A DNA stretch of 64,000 nt from Lacticaseibacillus parakribbianus (GTDB taxonomy: Bacteria; Bacillota; Bacilli; Lactobacillales; Lactobacillaceae), in assembly GCF_025490915.1 (NCBI RefSeq), contig NZ_JANQBA010000007.1, positions 1 through 64,000 of the forward strand, given 5' to 3'. Made by a program: the position numbers and the translations under genes. How positions within the stretch are numbered: position 1 is the first letter of the stretch; every line of letters begins with the position of its first letter. Positions 40,085-49,065 of this stretch are shown piece after piece. Under the pieces are notes generated by a model. The model saw only the letters and a list, made by a program, of their open reading frames with translations, did no database searches and was not told the DNA's origin.

Positions 40085-42067
40085 CTAAAACCGCTGCAGC
40101 GCCTTGAGCAGCGGCATGAAGACACCGCCGATCACGGTCCGGTTGCGGAAGGAAACCCACTCGCCGGACACGGTGTCGTACCAGTCGGAGAACGGCACCC
40201 GCGTTGGCGTCTCGTTCAGGTAACGGGCAACCGGCGCAATCAGTTGCGCCAGCTGTTCCTTGTCTTGGCTCATCGTCGCGACCCAAAGCAGCCAGTCCAC
40301 CTTGGTGTAGGTCGCGCGGTTGTCCAGGGGTACCCCGTAGCGGTTGCTTTCAAGCCGGTAACGGGCGAGCTCACGCTGGCCAACGCCGGCATCAAACAAG
40401 TTGAGATGCAAAACCTCGTCCCACACCAGGTTGTACTTCAACGCCCAGGTGTTCGCCTGATCAAAGGCCAAGCGGGTGTCGGTTTCGGATCTGGCCTGCT
40501 CGCGCCAGATAGCCGCCATCTTCTGCGCGGTGGCCGACAGCTCGCGGCCTTCCTGCGCAAATTCGGCGTGTGTAGCCAGCGCCTTCCCCAACGCCCCCAG
40601 CGCAACGATGGCCTTCAAAGACAGGTTGACGTTGTGAGCCAAGTGGCCGGCGAAGTCGTCGGTGCAGAGCTGGTTGTCCGGATCTTGCCCGTTGCGAATC
40701 AAAAATTGGCTCCACGCCATCAGCTGGTCGTGGTGCGTGGTCAAAAAATCGTCGTGCAACAGCAGATCCACGGTGCTGGCCATGATGATCATGTCCCCGC
40801 ACTCCTCGACTGGCATCTGGTAGCGCAAATCATAGGCGTTCGTTTCGGCCGGATACTGGTACAACAGCGCGGCCGTGTCGCCTTGTTCTTGACGCGTCCC
40901 GTCGTCCAGCCCGGCCGTCGTGTCCAGCCCGTAGACCTGGCCGGTGGCGTATGGGTAGCGGCCGACATCGTGCGGCGCGAAGTCAAAGTGCCAAACCGGC
41001 AAGGCGGCAAACCGCATGATCGGCCGCATCATGCCCTCCACCAGGACCGGGTTGAAGGCCAAAAAGAGTGGAATCGACGGGTAGCTGACGTCGACCGTGC
41101 CGATGCAGCCGTTGGAGTTATTCTCCTTGGACAGGAACACCGGCTCGCCGTCCTCGTCGCGAATCAGTTTGTGGGCGGCGATGGCCTGGCGGTAGGCCGT
41201 CGCGCAGATCAGCTGGTAATCGGCGCCGCCGACGCTGCCCGCAAGATCGAGAATCTGGGCATCCAGCCGCTCACAATCCGCCAAAATCTCGGTGGTTTGC
41301 GGCAGGCGCTTGGCCAAAAGGGCCGGCAGCGAAGGCGCCGCCGCCTTCCAGTACGCATTTTGGACCGTGCCAAAGTAATCGATCGCATGCAGGTCGTCGT
41401 AGGCCACCAGCAGCGTGGCCTGCGGCAGCTGCGCAAGGTCGAAATGGGCGGCCAGGCCCTGCTGGTTCCACTCCTGAACCGCCGCCACCGAGGCGCCGGG
41501 TTGGTTGGCACAGGCGAGGTAGAGGTAGCCCCAATCGATGTTGTTTTGGTCGCCCGAATCGCCCAGCGGCGTCTGCCGCGCCTTGCCCAGCCACACCGCC
41601 TGCGCGTCACCCACCGTCAGGCGCTTGGTCAGCAGCCGGTTGTCGCAAAGACGCTCGTAGGTGATGCTGCCGTCAAAGCGCCAGTCCAGGGCCGCCTGGT
41701 GTTGGCCACCATCAAGCGCCGTCAGCTTCATCCGAACGTAGGTGATGGGCTCCGACACCGTCTGCAGGTCGGCCAAGTCGAAGTGCTGGGCGAACGTGAC
41801 GTCGAGCTGGACCGCCGCATTGGCGAACGTGTAGCGCGTCTGCGTCGGCGTCACCGCCAGCCCGACTTGGGGCAGCTTCGGCAGCGTCTCCGAGCGGCCG
41901 ATCACGCTGTAGGCCGCGCCGTCGAGCGTCAGCACCGCCGTCACCGGCATCTCCTTATCGTTCCAGCTGGTCGTCGTCGCCTCGTTGGCGTGATCGGCCG
42001 GCGACCAGATTGAGAAGAACGGATCATGCACAAACAGTGGCACCGATGGAATTCGCGTGTTTTTCAT
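40085..42067 (-). CDS. Glutaminase A-like protein (DUF4965/DUF5127/DUF1793 type)
   Basis: A 660-residue cytoplasmic protein. It starts VPLFVHDPFFSIWSPADHANEATTTSWNDKEMPVTAVLTLDG, the signature opening of the fungal/bacterial glutaminase A-like family; later motifs are KENNSNGCIGTVDVSYPSIPLFL, MIIMASTVDLLLHDDFL, DDFAGHLAHNVNLSLKAIVALGA, and TRVPFSDWYDTVSG, which form an all-helical toroid like that of several glycoside hydrolases. Despite the family name, its place among GH38, GH76 and GH78 enzymes and its intracellular location suggest a glycosidase; this is inference. AAGGAGA precedes ATG. Last gene of its transcription unit. Confidence 0.82.
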   Translation of the reverse strand: MKNTRIPSVPLFVHDPFFSIWSPADHANEATTTSWNDKEMPVTAVLTLDGAAYSVIGRSETLPKLPQVGLAVTPTQTRYTFANAAVQLDVTFAQHFDLADLQTVSEPITYVRMKLTALDGGQHQAALDWRFDGSITYERLCDNRLLTKRLTVGDAQAVWLGKARQTPLGDSGDQNNIDWGYLYLACANQPGASVAAVQEWNQQGLAAHFDLAQLPQATLLVAYDDLHAIDYFGTVQNAYWKAAAPSLPALLAKRLPQTTEILADCERLDAQILDLAGSVGGADYQLICATAYRQAIAAHKLIRDEDGEPVFLSKENNSNGCIGTVDVSYPSIPLFLAFNPVLVEGMMRPIMRFAALPVWHFDFAPHDVGRYPYATGQVYGLDTTAGLDDGTRQEQGDTAALLYQYPAETNAYDLRYQMPVEECGDMIIMASTVDLLLHDDFLTTHHDQLMAWSQFLIRNGQDPDNQLCTDDFAGHLAHNVNLSLKAIVALGALGKALATHAEFAQEGRELSATAQKMAAIWREQARSETDTRLAFDQANTWALKYNLVWDEVLHLNLFDAGVGQRELARYRLESNRYGVPLDNRATYTKVDWLLWVATMSQDKEQLAQLIAPVARYLNETPTRVPFSDWYDTVSGEWVSFRNRTVIGGVFMPLLKALQRF

Positions 42068-42097
42068 TGCTATCTCCTTGTTTATCGTTAAGTCTGC

Positions 42098-44716
42098 TTA
42101 CAAAACCTGGTACGTCAGCTGCAGCGCCTGGCCGCCGCTCAGGGGAATCGTGTAGGTCGCCTGGGCGGCGTCGTAGGTTCCCTCAAGGCTGCACGAGCCA
42201 AACCGCGCATCGCGCAGGATCAACTGCCCCGTCGTGTTGGCCGGCACCTGGACGCGCATCGCTACCTGGCCGTCGTTGTTGGACCACGCACAGGCGATGT
42301 TGCCCCGCACCGACTGGTAATTGCCGCTCACGTACCGCCGCTTCGAATCCCTGACCAGCGGCGCGATGACGAGATTCGAGAAACCGGCGCTTGCTTCGGT
42401 CTGGTCGATGCCAATCAGGTACCGGTACATCCAATTGCCCACCGCACCAAAGGCGTAGTGGTTGAAGGAGTTCATCGCATCGTACCAGAAGGTGCCATCC
42501 AGCTTGATGCCGTCCCAGTGTTCCCAGATGGTGGTCGCGCCCTTGGTGACCGAGTACAGCCAAGACGGGAACGACTTTTGGTTCAAAAGCGCCACCGCAG
42601 TCTTGGCATAGCCGTGTTGCGTCAGCATTTCCAGCAAATACGGGGTGCCGACGAACCCGGTGTTCAGGTGTGTGTTGTTGTTGATCACCATGCTGTTCAG
42701 CCGCGCGGCAATCGCCTGGCGCTGCGTTGCGGTCAGCCCGATCATTTTCAGCGCGAGCACCTGCGCGGTCTGCGTCGCAATGGTCAGCTCCCCGTCCTTG
42801 ATGTAGGTCTGATTGAAGTAATCGTCAATCCCGGCGACCAGCGCCTGGTAACTGGCGGCATCGTCGGCGTGACCCAGAATCGTCGCGATGCGCTGCATCA
42901 AAGCGGCCGTGTAGCGGTGGAAGCAGCAGGCCAGGTACGGGTGCGGCGTGGCGCCTTCGCTGCTGCCTTCGATGTCCAGGGCGAGCCAGTCGCCGTAATG
43001 GAAGCCCGGATTGCCGGCGTAAGGCGTGGGGCCGGCGTTGCTGTTGAATTCGATCCAGCGCTTCATGCTGTCGTACTGCCGGGCCAAAATCGTCTCATCG
43101 CCGTAAAACTTGTAGAGCGTCCAAGGGCAGATGACCGCGGCATCCCCCCAGGCCGCCGACGAATGGGTCTGCGGCTGCAGCCGGGTGACCACATCCGGAA
43201 TCACCGCCGGCACCCCGCCGTGGGGCAGCTGATCGGACGCGAGGTCACGCAGCCACTTGGCGTAAAACGCGTAACCGTCAAAGTTGTACAGGCCGGTGCT
43301 GATGAAAACCTGCGTGTCGCCGGTCCAGCCCAGCCGCTCATCGCGCTGTGGGCAGTCCGTCGGCACATCCACGAAGTTCCCGCGCTGCCCCCAGACGATG
43401 TTCTCGTACAGGCGGTTCAGCAGCGCATCATCGGACGCAAAGGCGCCGGTTCGCGGCATCGGGGTGTGAATCACCTCCGCTTGAAAGGCCGTCTTGACGA
43501 CCCGCAGCGGCCGGCTGGCGGTGACAATCAGGTAACGGAAGCCCTGAAAGGAGAAGTGCTCCGCGTAGCTGCCGACCTTCGCGGTTGCGTTTTGCAGCGT
43601 CACCGTCTCCTTGGCCTCCCGCAGGTTGCCAAAGTAAGGGTTACCCTGCGCATCGATCACCTCCGAATGCCGCAGCGTCAGCGTGGTGGGCGCGTCACCC
43701 AAAAGCGCCGCGAGATCCACCCGCACGCGTCCGACGAGGTTCTGGCCAAAATCGATGGTCACGTCACCGTTGGGCGTCTGGTACATCGCCATCGGTGCCA
43801 CAACCTGGGTCACGCGGCAGGCCTGGTCCTGCTGCGGCGTCAGGACCCGCTTCGCCAAGTCCAGCACCTGCGCCTGCGGCCAGGTGCTGCGATCGGTGAC
43901 CTCAAGAAAGGCCGCCTGGGCGTGGGCGAAGTCAATCGTCTCGCCGTCGTAGATTTCATTGAGGCGAATCGGTCCCTCCGTGCTTTGCCAAGTGCTATCC
44001 GTTGCGCAGACCTCGGTGTGGCCATCCGCGAACCGCGCGACACAGTACCCGATGAACGCCTTTTGATCGCCGAACATGTTCTTGACGCGATCCCAGGTCA
44101 ACATACCCAAGTACCAGCCGTTGCCGAGCCGCACATTCAGCTGCTGCGTGGTCGCCTGCGCGAAAAACGGGGTGAGGTCATAGGCCTGGTACTGAATCGT
44201 GTGATCGTAGCTGGTCCAGCCCGGCGTCAGCAGATCCGCGCTAACCTTTTGCTCGCCGACGTACAACTCGTACAGCCCACGGGCGCTGGCATACATGGTG
44301 ACCGCAACCGGTGCGGCCGTCAGGGTCAGCGCCTTGCTGAACAGGAACTCCCCTTCGCCGGCCGCCGTGTCCACTGGACTGGTCAGCCAGGCGGCCTGGC
44401 CGAAGTCGGTCCCGGTGAAGAACGTCGCCGTGTCCTCGTACTGATCCCCGGTAGTCGTCGTCAGCGTGACCGTGGCCAGCAGCCGGTGTTCCGGCACCAG
44501 TTGGACGCCGTCAAAGTCCCGCCACACATTGGTCGTTGGTGGGACGGCCACGCTCAAAAGCTGCCGGCCGTCTTCTTGTTGGATCGTCAGGGTGCCGCTC
44601 GCCACGTCCAGGTTGGCGCCCAGCTGATCGGTTTGCCAGCTGACGCGCTGCAGGCTTGTCAGCACCGGCTGCGCCTGGTAGTTGACCAAGAGGTTGAGAT
44701 TTGTTTTGTAACGCAT
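42098..44716 (-). CDS. GH78 alpha-L-rhamnosidase
   Basis: An 872-residue inverting rhamnosidase: N-terminal beta-sandwich domains (RGLYELYVGEQKVSADLLTPGWTSYDHTIQYQAYDLT near 146-182), IDFGQNLVGRV (321-331), and catalytic (alpha/alpha)6 barrel beginning about 425 with DCPQRDERLGWTGDTQVF (454-471), including the general acid in the DERLGWTGD motif; WEHWDGI follows near residue 735. Cytoplasmic, no signal peptide. GAGGAGG lies before ATG; 10 bases separate it from the GH38 gene upstream and 30 from the GtaA-like gene. It removes terminal alpha-rhamnose. Confidence 0.95.
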   Translation of the reverse strand: MRYKTNLNLLVNYQAQPVLTSLQRVSWQTDQLGANLDVASGTLTIQQEDGRQLLSVAVPPTTNVWRDFDGVQLVPEHRLLATVTLTTTTGDQYEDTATFFTGTDFGQAAWLTSPVDTAAGEGEFLFSKALTLTAAPVAVTMYASARGLYELYVGEQKVSADLLTPGWTSYDHTIQYQAYDLTPFFAQATTQQLNVRLGNGWYLGMLTWDRVKNMFGDQKAFIGYCVARFADGHTEVCATDSTWQSTEGPIRLNEIYDGETIDFAHAQAAFLEVTDRSTWPQAQVLDLAKRVLTPQQDQACRVTQVVAPMAMYQTPNGDVTIDFGQNLVGRVRVDLAALLGDAPTTLTLRHSEVIDAQGNPYFGNLREAKETVTLQNATAKVGSYAEHFSFQGFRYLIVTASRPLRVVKTAFQAEVIHTPMPRTGAFASDDALLNRLYENIVWGQRGNFVDVPTDCPQRDERLGWTGDTQVFISTGLYNFDGYAFYAKWLRDLASDQLPHGGVPAVIPDVVTRLQPQTHSSAAWGDAAVICPWTLYKFYGDETILARQYDSMKRWIEFNSNAGPTPYAGNPGFHYGDWLALDIEGSSEGATPHPYLACCFHRYTAALMQRIATILGHADDAASYQALVAGIDDYFNQTYIKDGELTIATQTAQVLALKMIGLTATQRQAIAARLNSMVINNNTHLNTGFVGTPYLLEMLTQHGYAKTAVALLNQKSFPSWLYSVTKGATTIWEHWDGIKLDGTFWYDAMNSFNHYAFGAVGNWMYRYLIGIDQTEASAGFSNLVIAPLVRDSKRRYVSGNYQSVRGNIACAWSNNDGQVAMRVQVPANTTGQLILRDARFGSCSLEGTYDAAQATYTIPLSGGQALQLTYQVL

Positions 44717-44726
44717 GGTTTCCTCC

Positions 44727-47700
44727 TCAATGACTGCCGTTCAGGGCATAGGCCAACGTGATGATCTGGTACGGCGCGACCGTCAGCGTCACCCAACCGG
44801 CCGCATCAGTCGCCAGGTCGCGTTCGAACTGCTCGGCCAGGCTCACTTGGGCCACAGATGCCGCGGCGAAGTTAGCCCGCACCCGCAGCGTCTGCGCCGC
44901 GCCGGTGTAATCGTGGAGCCGCAGCACCACGGCCTGCTGATCCTCGCTCAGCTTCACGGCATCGACGGCGACCGGATGCGCGGCATCGGCGAACTCAAAG
45001 AGCGGTGCCTGAACCCCGTCAATTTGCGCCTGAGCCGTCAGTGGCACGTTCAGCGCCATCGCGGTTGCCTCCACCTCGCCTTGCACGAAGTCGCCTTGGT
45101 GCGGCAGCAGGCTGTACGTGAACTGATGCGCCCCCTGATCCGCCGTCGGGTCCGGGCTGGTCCCGCACTTGATCAACGACAGCGACAGCGTCGAGCGGGT
45201 GATCTGGTAGCCGTACTTGGAATCGTTCAACAGCGCGACGCCGTAATCCGGCTGGGAGAGATCGCCCCACTTGTGCCCGACCGTCTCGAACCGCGCCTCG
45301 TCCCAAGAGGTGTTGTGATGCGTCGGCCGCTTCACGTTGCCGTACTGGATGTCGAAGGTCGCCTGATCGGCGGCAACGGTGACGTTGAAGGCGGTTCGCA
45401 GCAGCACGTGGTTGTCGTGCCAATCCGCGTGGGTGTCAAAATCGATGCGCCGCGAGCCAGCCTGCAGCGTCATGTTCTGCGTCATGGTGGAGTTATGGTA
45501 GGTGTACTTGAACGTAACCACCACCTTGGCCGCATCGTTGGTGGTCACCGCAACGCTGCTGGCGGCCAGCACGGTCGCCTTGGCCGGGTAATCCCCATCG
45601 ATGTTCCAGTTATCCCAGTCAACCGGCCGGTCCTCGTAGGCGGTCAAGACGTTACCGCCGCCTGCGTTGAGCACCTCCCGGCCATTGACCTTGTCGTAAA
45701 CGCGCGTCAGCTGTCCGGAAGCCGCCCAGGCGATGACGTAATCGGGCGTTTCGATCTGGTTGTCACCCACCGTGGCCAGCGGCGCCGCAGCAACCGCGGC
45801 CGATGGCACGAAGCGAAGCGCGAGTTGACCCAGCGCCGGCACCGGCGGCACAGCCACCACCAGCGCTGCCCCCTCGCGAACCGACGGCAGCGGCGTTCCG
45901 GCGGCCGTTTCGTAGTGACCCGCCTGCGACTGGGCCAGCGTCACCTGCCCCGCCAACGGCCACGCGTTGACGTTCGTCACCACGGCGGCCGCCGGCGCCG
46001 GCTCGCTCAGGCTTGCGGTCAGCCGGTCGTTCAGCGTCTTGATCTGGGCGAATGCCCGCTGGTACTCGGCCGCGTTGTCCTCGTACACCTCGTGAATCGC
46101 CGAACCCGGCAGAATGTCGTGGAATTGGTTGCGCAAGATCAGGTGCCACAAATCCTGCAGCTCGGTCGTCGGGTACGGCACCTGACGCGTCACATGCGCC
46201 GTCGTGTAGCGCAGTTCAAGGGCTCGCATCGCGTATTCGAGTGCCCGATTCTCCCGCTTGACCCGCGCCTGCGAGGTGTAGGTGCCGCGGTGGTACTCCA
46301 GGTACAGCTCCCCAGCCCAGGCCGGCACCGGCTGCGTGCTGGCCGCGATGGTCTGGTGCAGCTGCTTGAAAAAGTCATCGACGCGCGTCGGCTTCACCGT
46401 CGGCAGGCCGGGCATCTGATTGATGATCGTCTCGTTTTCCACCATCTCGGGCGTCGCGCCGCCGCCACCGTCGCCGTAGCCGAACGCCAGCAGCAGGTTG
46501 TCGTTCAGCGCCTTGTCCCGGTACATGTGGTAGCTGCCCATCACGGTGTGGGGCGTCAGTTGGCCGTTGTACGTGGCCGAAAAACGCGACGTATCGTGGT
46601 AGTCCCAGTCCTGATCAACGGTTGTGATGAAGTAGGTCAGCACTTCGCTGCCGTCGATGCCCCGCCAGTTGAAGGTGTCGTGCGGCATCCGGTTCGTGTC
46701 GTTCCAGCTGATTTTGGTCGTCATGAAGTTCTTCACGCCAAACCCCAGCATGATCTGCGGCAGCGCCGCGGAGTAGCCGAAAACATCCGGCAGCCACAGC
46801 ACACTTTGTTCGGCGCCGAACTGCTCACCGAAAAACGCCTTGCCGTAGAGGAACTGTCGCGTCAGCGCCTCGCCGGACGGAATGTTCATGTCCGGCTCAA
46901 GCCACGTGGCGCCATCGGCCTCCCAGCGGCCCTCGGCCACCCGCGCCTTGATCTGCTCGTAAAGGGCCGGGTAATCCCGCTTGATGTAAGCGTAAACCTG
47001 CGGGGTGCTGTGCATGAACACGTAATCCGGGTCGTGTTTCATCAGGCTGAGCTCGGTCGCAAAGGACCGCGCCGTTTTCTCACGTGTGTGCTTCAGCCGC
47101 CACAGCCAGGCGACATCGATGTGCGTGTGCCCGATGGCGGCGATGCTGAACTGCTTCTTCTCGCCGGCATGCGCCTGCAGGAACTGGTGGATCAAATCGT
47201 TGACCGAGGCCACCGCCGCATTGAACGCCGCGGGGGACATCTGGGCCCAGTCGAATTGCGCGACGCTCTGCTCCAGCGCCTTCAGGTAGGCATACTTCAG
47301 CGGCTCGTCGTCATCGAGCTCTTGAACGCACTGCAGCATCACGTCCAGGTAGCGGAAGCATTGGTAACCCTGCTTGTCGAACCGGCCCCCGGCCAGCGCC
47401 ACGTAGGTGAAGGTCGGCTCCGGATACAGCTCGCTGCCGTCCAGCCCGGTCCAAAAACAAATGGCCATCGACACCGTGCGGCCGCCGTACTCGTGATCCA
47501 GCATGATGTCGCGGTGGTTCGAGTCAACCGCCTGAATCGGCGCGGCGTCGGCAAAAACCAACCCTTCCGCCGCGGAACGGCCGTTGTCGTTATTGCGCAG
47601 CATCTGCACATCGATCCGGTACTGCTCGTCGACCTGCAGTGCCGGCACCGGCACCTCGAAGCGAACCCAGTAGTAGGCATCCCGACCGGCAAACGTCGCG

Positions 47701-47858
47701 CCTTGCTTGAAAGGTCGCCAGTCGGTCGCCGCCGGCATCGCCGTGTGGGTTGGCCGCTCATCGGCCACGATGGTCACCGCAAAGCGATCCTTGTACTGGT
47801 TGGCCCAATAATCCCGAATCAGTCCGATCTGCTGCGCGAGCTTTTTTTCATTCAACAT
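44727..47858 (-). CDS. GH38 alpha-mannosidase (second copy)
   Basis: A 1043-residue GH38 enzyme, paralogous along its length to the one at 29032. GHTHIDVAWLW at residues 243-253, LWLPDVFGYS with nucleophile Asp358, and EYHRGTYTSQARVKREN in the second half. I start at MLNEKKL (47858), where AAGG lies 8 bases upstream; a longer frame upstream would run over a hairpin and shows no family sequence. It lies after a terminator that follows the GH76 pair, so part of its transcription may come from read-through or a promoter not recognised. No signal peptide. Confidence 0.95.
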   Translation of the reverse strand: MLNEKKLAQQIGLIRDYWANQYKDRFAVTIVADERPTHTAMPAATDWRPFKQGATFAGRDAYYWVRFEVPVPALQVDEQYRIDVQMLRNNDNGRSAAEGLVFADAAPIQAVDSNHRDIMLDHEYGGRTVSMAICFWTGLDGSELYPEPTFTYVALAGGRFDKQGYQCFRYLDVMLQCVQELDDDEPLKYAYLKALEQSVAQFDWAQMSPAAFNAAVASVNDLIHQFLQAHAGEKKQFSIAAIGHTHIDVAWLWRLKHTREKTARSFATELSLMKHDPDYVFMHSTPQVYAYIKRDYPALYEQIKARVAEGRWEADGATWLEPDMNIPSGEALTRQFLYGKAFFGEQFGAEQSVLWLPDVFGYSAALPQIMLGFGVKNFMTTKISWNDTNRMPHDTFNWRGIDGSEVLTYFITTVDQDWDYHDTSRFSATYNGQLTPHTVMGSYHMYRDKALNDNLLLAFGYGDGGGGATPEMVENETIINQMPGLPTVKPTRVDDFFKQLHQTIAASTQPVPAWAGELYLEYHRGTYTSQARVKRENRALEYAMRALELRYTTAHVTRQVPYPTTELQDLWHLILRNQFHDILPGSAIHEVYEDNAAEYQRAFAQIKTLNDRLTASLSEPAPAAAVVTNVNAWPLAGQVTLAQSQAGHYETAAGTPLPSVREGAALVVAVPPVPALGQLALRFVPSAAVAAAPLATVGDNQIETPDYVIAWAASGQLTRVYDKVNGREVLNAGGGNVLTAYEDRPVDWDNWNIDGDYPAKATVLAASSVAVTTNDAAKVVVTFKYTYHNSTMTQNMTLQAGSRRIDFDTHADWHDNHVLLRTAFNVTVAADQATFDIQYGNVKRPTHHNTSWDEARFETVGHKWGDLSQPDYGVALLNDSKYGYQITRSTLSLSLIKCGTSPDPTADQGAHQFTYSLLPHQGDFVQGEVEATAMALNVPLTAQAQIDGVQAPLFEFADAAHPVAVDAVKLSEDQQAVVLRLHDYTGAAQTLRVRANFAAASVAQVSLAEQFERDLATDAAGWVTLTVAPYQIITLAYALNGSH

Positions 47859-47913
47859 GTCCTGCACCTTCTCTTCCATCTTGCAATGCATCCCGCGGCC
47901 AAGCCGCGCATAC

Positions 47914-47951
47914 AAAAGGGGTGTGCCGCAACGCCCGTTACGGCACACCCC
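47914..47951 (-). terminator. Terminator between GH76 pair and second GH38
   Basis: Perfect 11-base-pair stem GGGGTGTGCCG / CGGCACACCCC with a 12-base loop and TTTTG tail on the minus strand. A second short hairpin CCGG...CCGG precedes it. It divides the long minus-strand gene run. Confidence 0.85.
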
Positions 47952-48003
47952 CTCCGGCGTACCCGCCGGGGAACCCAGTTACGGATCCTAATGCTTCGGA
48001 TGT

Positions 48004-49041
48004 TTACTGGTTATATCGTTCCAGCGCCGTCGCCGCTTCCAGCGACATCACAGCGCCAATTTCATCAGACAACGGAATGGCCTTGCCAGGTTGGTACGGC
48101 TGCCAGTTGCGATCCGCCATCAGCGTCTCGCCCTCAAAGTCATTTTCGACCAAGACCTTGACCGCCTTCGTGATGAAGTCAGAGATAAAGGTCTCGTGGG
48201 TCGCCTTGTACAACAAGACGAGGTAGCGGTACAAAATGCCCTTGAAAAGCCCGATGTCTCCGCCGTCACCGTCGTCCAGCAGGATCCCGGTGGCCCCCAG
48301 CCGGTCAATCGCCGTGTGGGCACACTTCAGCGCGTGATCCAGGTAGCGCTGATCCTTGGTGACATTGTAAAACTCGACCAACGCGCCGATGTACGTGCCC
48401 TGGTTGTAGGTGAACGCCCAAGGATCCACGGCCATCGTGTTGCGGCTGTTAATCCCGTCATTGACGAATTCCGTCTCGGGATCAACCAGCGTGAAGTACA
48501 GCCAGTGAAGGATGTCGAGGCTGTTCTTCAGGTACTCCGGCTTGGGGTCCAGCTGATAGAGGCGCAGCGCCAGAATCATCAGCGGTCCGTTGACCGGTGT
48601 GTTCTTGTAATTGATCTGCGAGCGTTTCCACGCGTAGCCACCGCCGGCCGTCAGGTTGAACGCGGTGTCGAACAGGTCGGCACAGACGGCTTTCGCGTCG
48701 TCCAAGCACGCCGTCAACCCGGTCACCTCGTACAGCCGCAGCCCGGCCAGCGCATTCCACAGCATGTCATCGTAGTACTCGTGAATCAAACTGTTGTAGT
48801 TGCGCTTCTTGTTGTAGTGATAGGCCGCAACCGCACCGTCGCGGTAGGCGTGGCTCTGGGTGCGAAGGTAACCGTCGACTCTGGTGTCCACGAGATGCGC
48901 AATCCACCAATAGTTGAAGACGCGGTTTTGCTCCTCCGATTCCAACGGGTAAATATTGTTCATGAACTGCCGCGGGTCATCCGAGTGGAAAAGGGTATCC
49001 AGACTGGTCTGACCACGATCGGCGTAATCGACGAATTTCAT
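48004..49041 (-). CDS. GH76 alpha-1,6-mannanase-like enzyme (copy 2)
   Basis: A 345-residue (alpha/alpha)6-barrel GH76 enzyme. The catalytic pair Asp91-Asp92 lies in YYDDMLWNAL; NYWWIAHLVDTRVDGYLR, ILALRLYQ, FTYNQGTYIGALVEFY, GDGGDIGLFKGILYRY and LSDEIGAVMSLEAATALE are family motifs. Family members cleave alpha-1,6-mannan backbones internally. No signal peptide, unlike the classical secreted enzymes. It is a tandem paralogue of the next gene upstream with the catalytic pair at the same residue numbers. GGTGGTG lies before ATG. Last gene of the ABC-transporter operon. Confidence 0.92.
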   Translation of the reverse strand: MKFVDYADRGQTSLDTLFHSDDPRQFMNNIYPLESEEQNRVFNYWWIAHLVDTRVDGYLRTQSHAYRDGAVAAYHYNKKRNYNSLIHEYYDDMLWNALAGLRLYEVTGLTACLDDAKAVCADLFDTAFNLTAGGGYAWKRSQINYKNTPVNGPLMILALRLYQLDPKPEYLKNSLDILHWLYFTLVDPETEFVNDGINSRNTMAVDPWAFTYNQGTYIGALVEFYNVTKDQRYLDHALKCAHTAIDRLGATGILLDDGDGGDIGLFKGILYRYLVLLYKATHETFISDFITKAVKVLVENDFEGETLMADRNWQPYQPGKAIPLSDEIGAVMSLEAATALERYNQ

Positions 49042-49065
49042 GTCACCACCACTGTTCTCTATAGA

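Noticed and set aside
40085-42067. Straightforward naming as a glutaminase
   Set aside because: Family resemblance only; context and lack of export argue against a simple glutaminase role, so the neutral name is used.
42458-44761. A 767-codon open frame on the plus strand
   Set aside because: Lies opposite the GH78 gene with its intact catalytic region; composition is that of a codon-bias shadow.
44715-48161. A 1148-codon open frame on the plus strand
   Set aside because: Antisense shadow of the second GH38 gene; no ribosome site of note and no recognisable domain.
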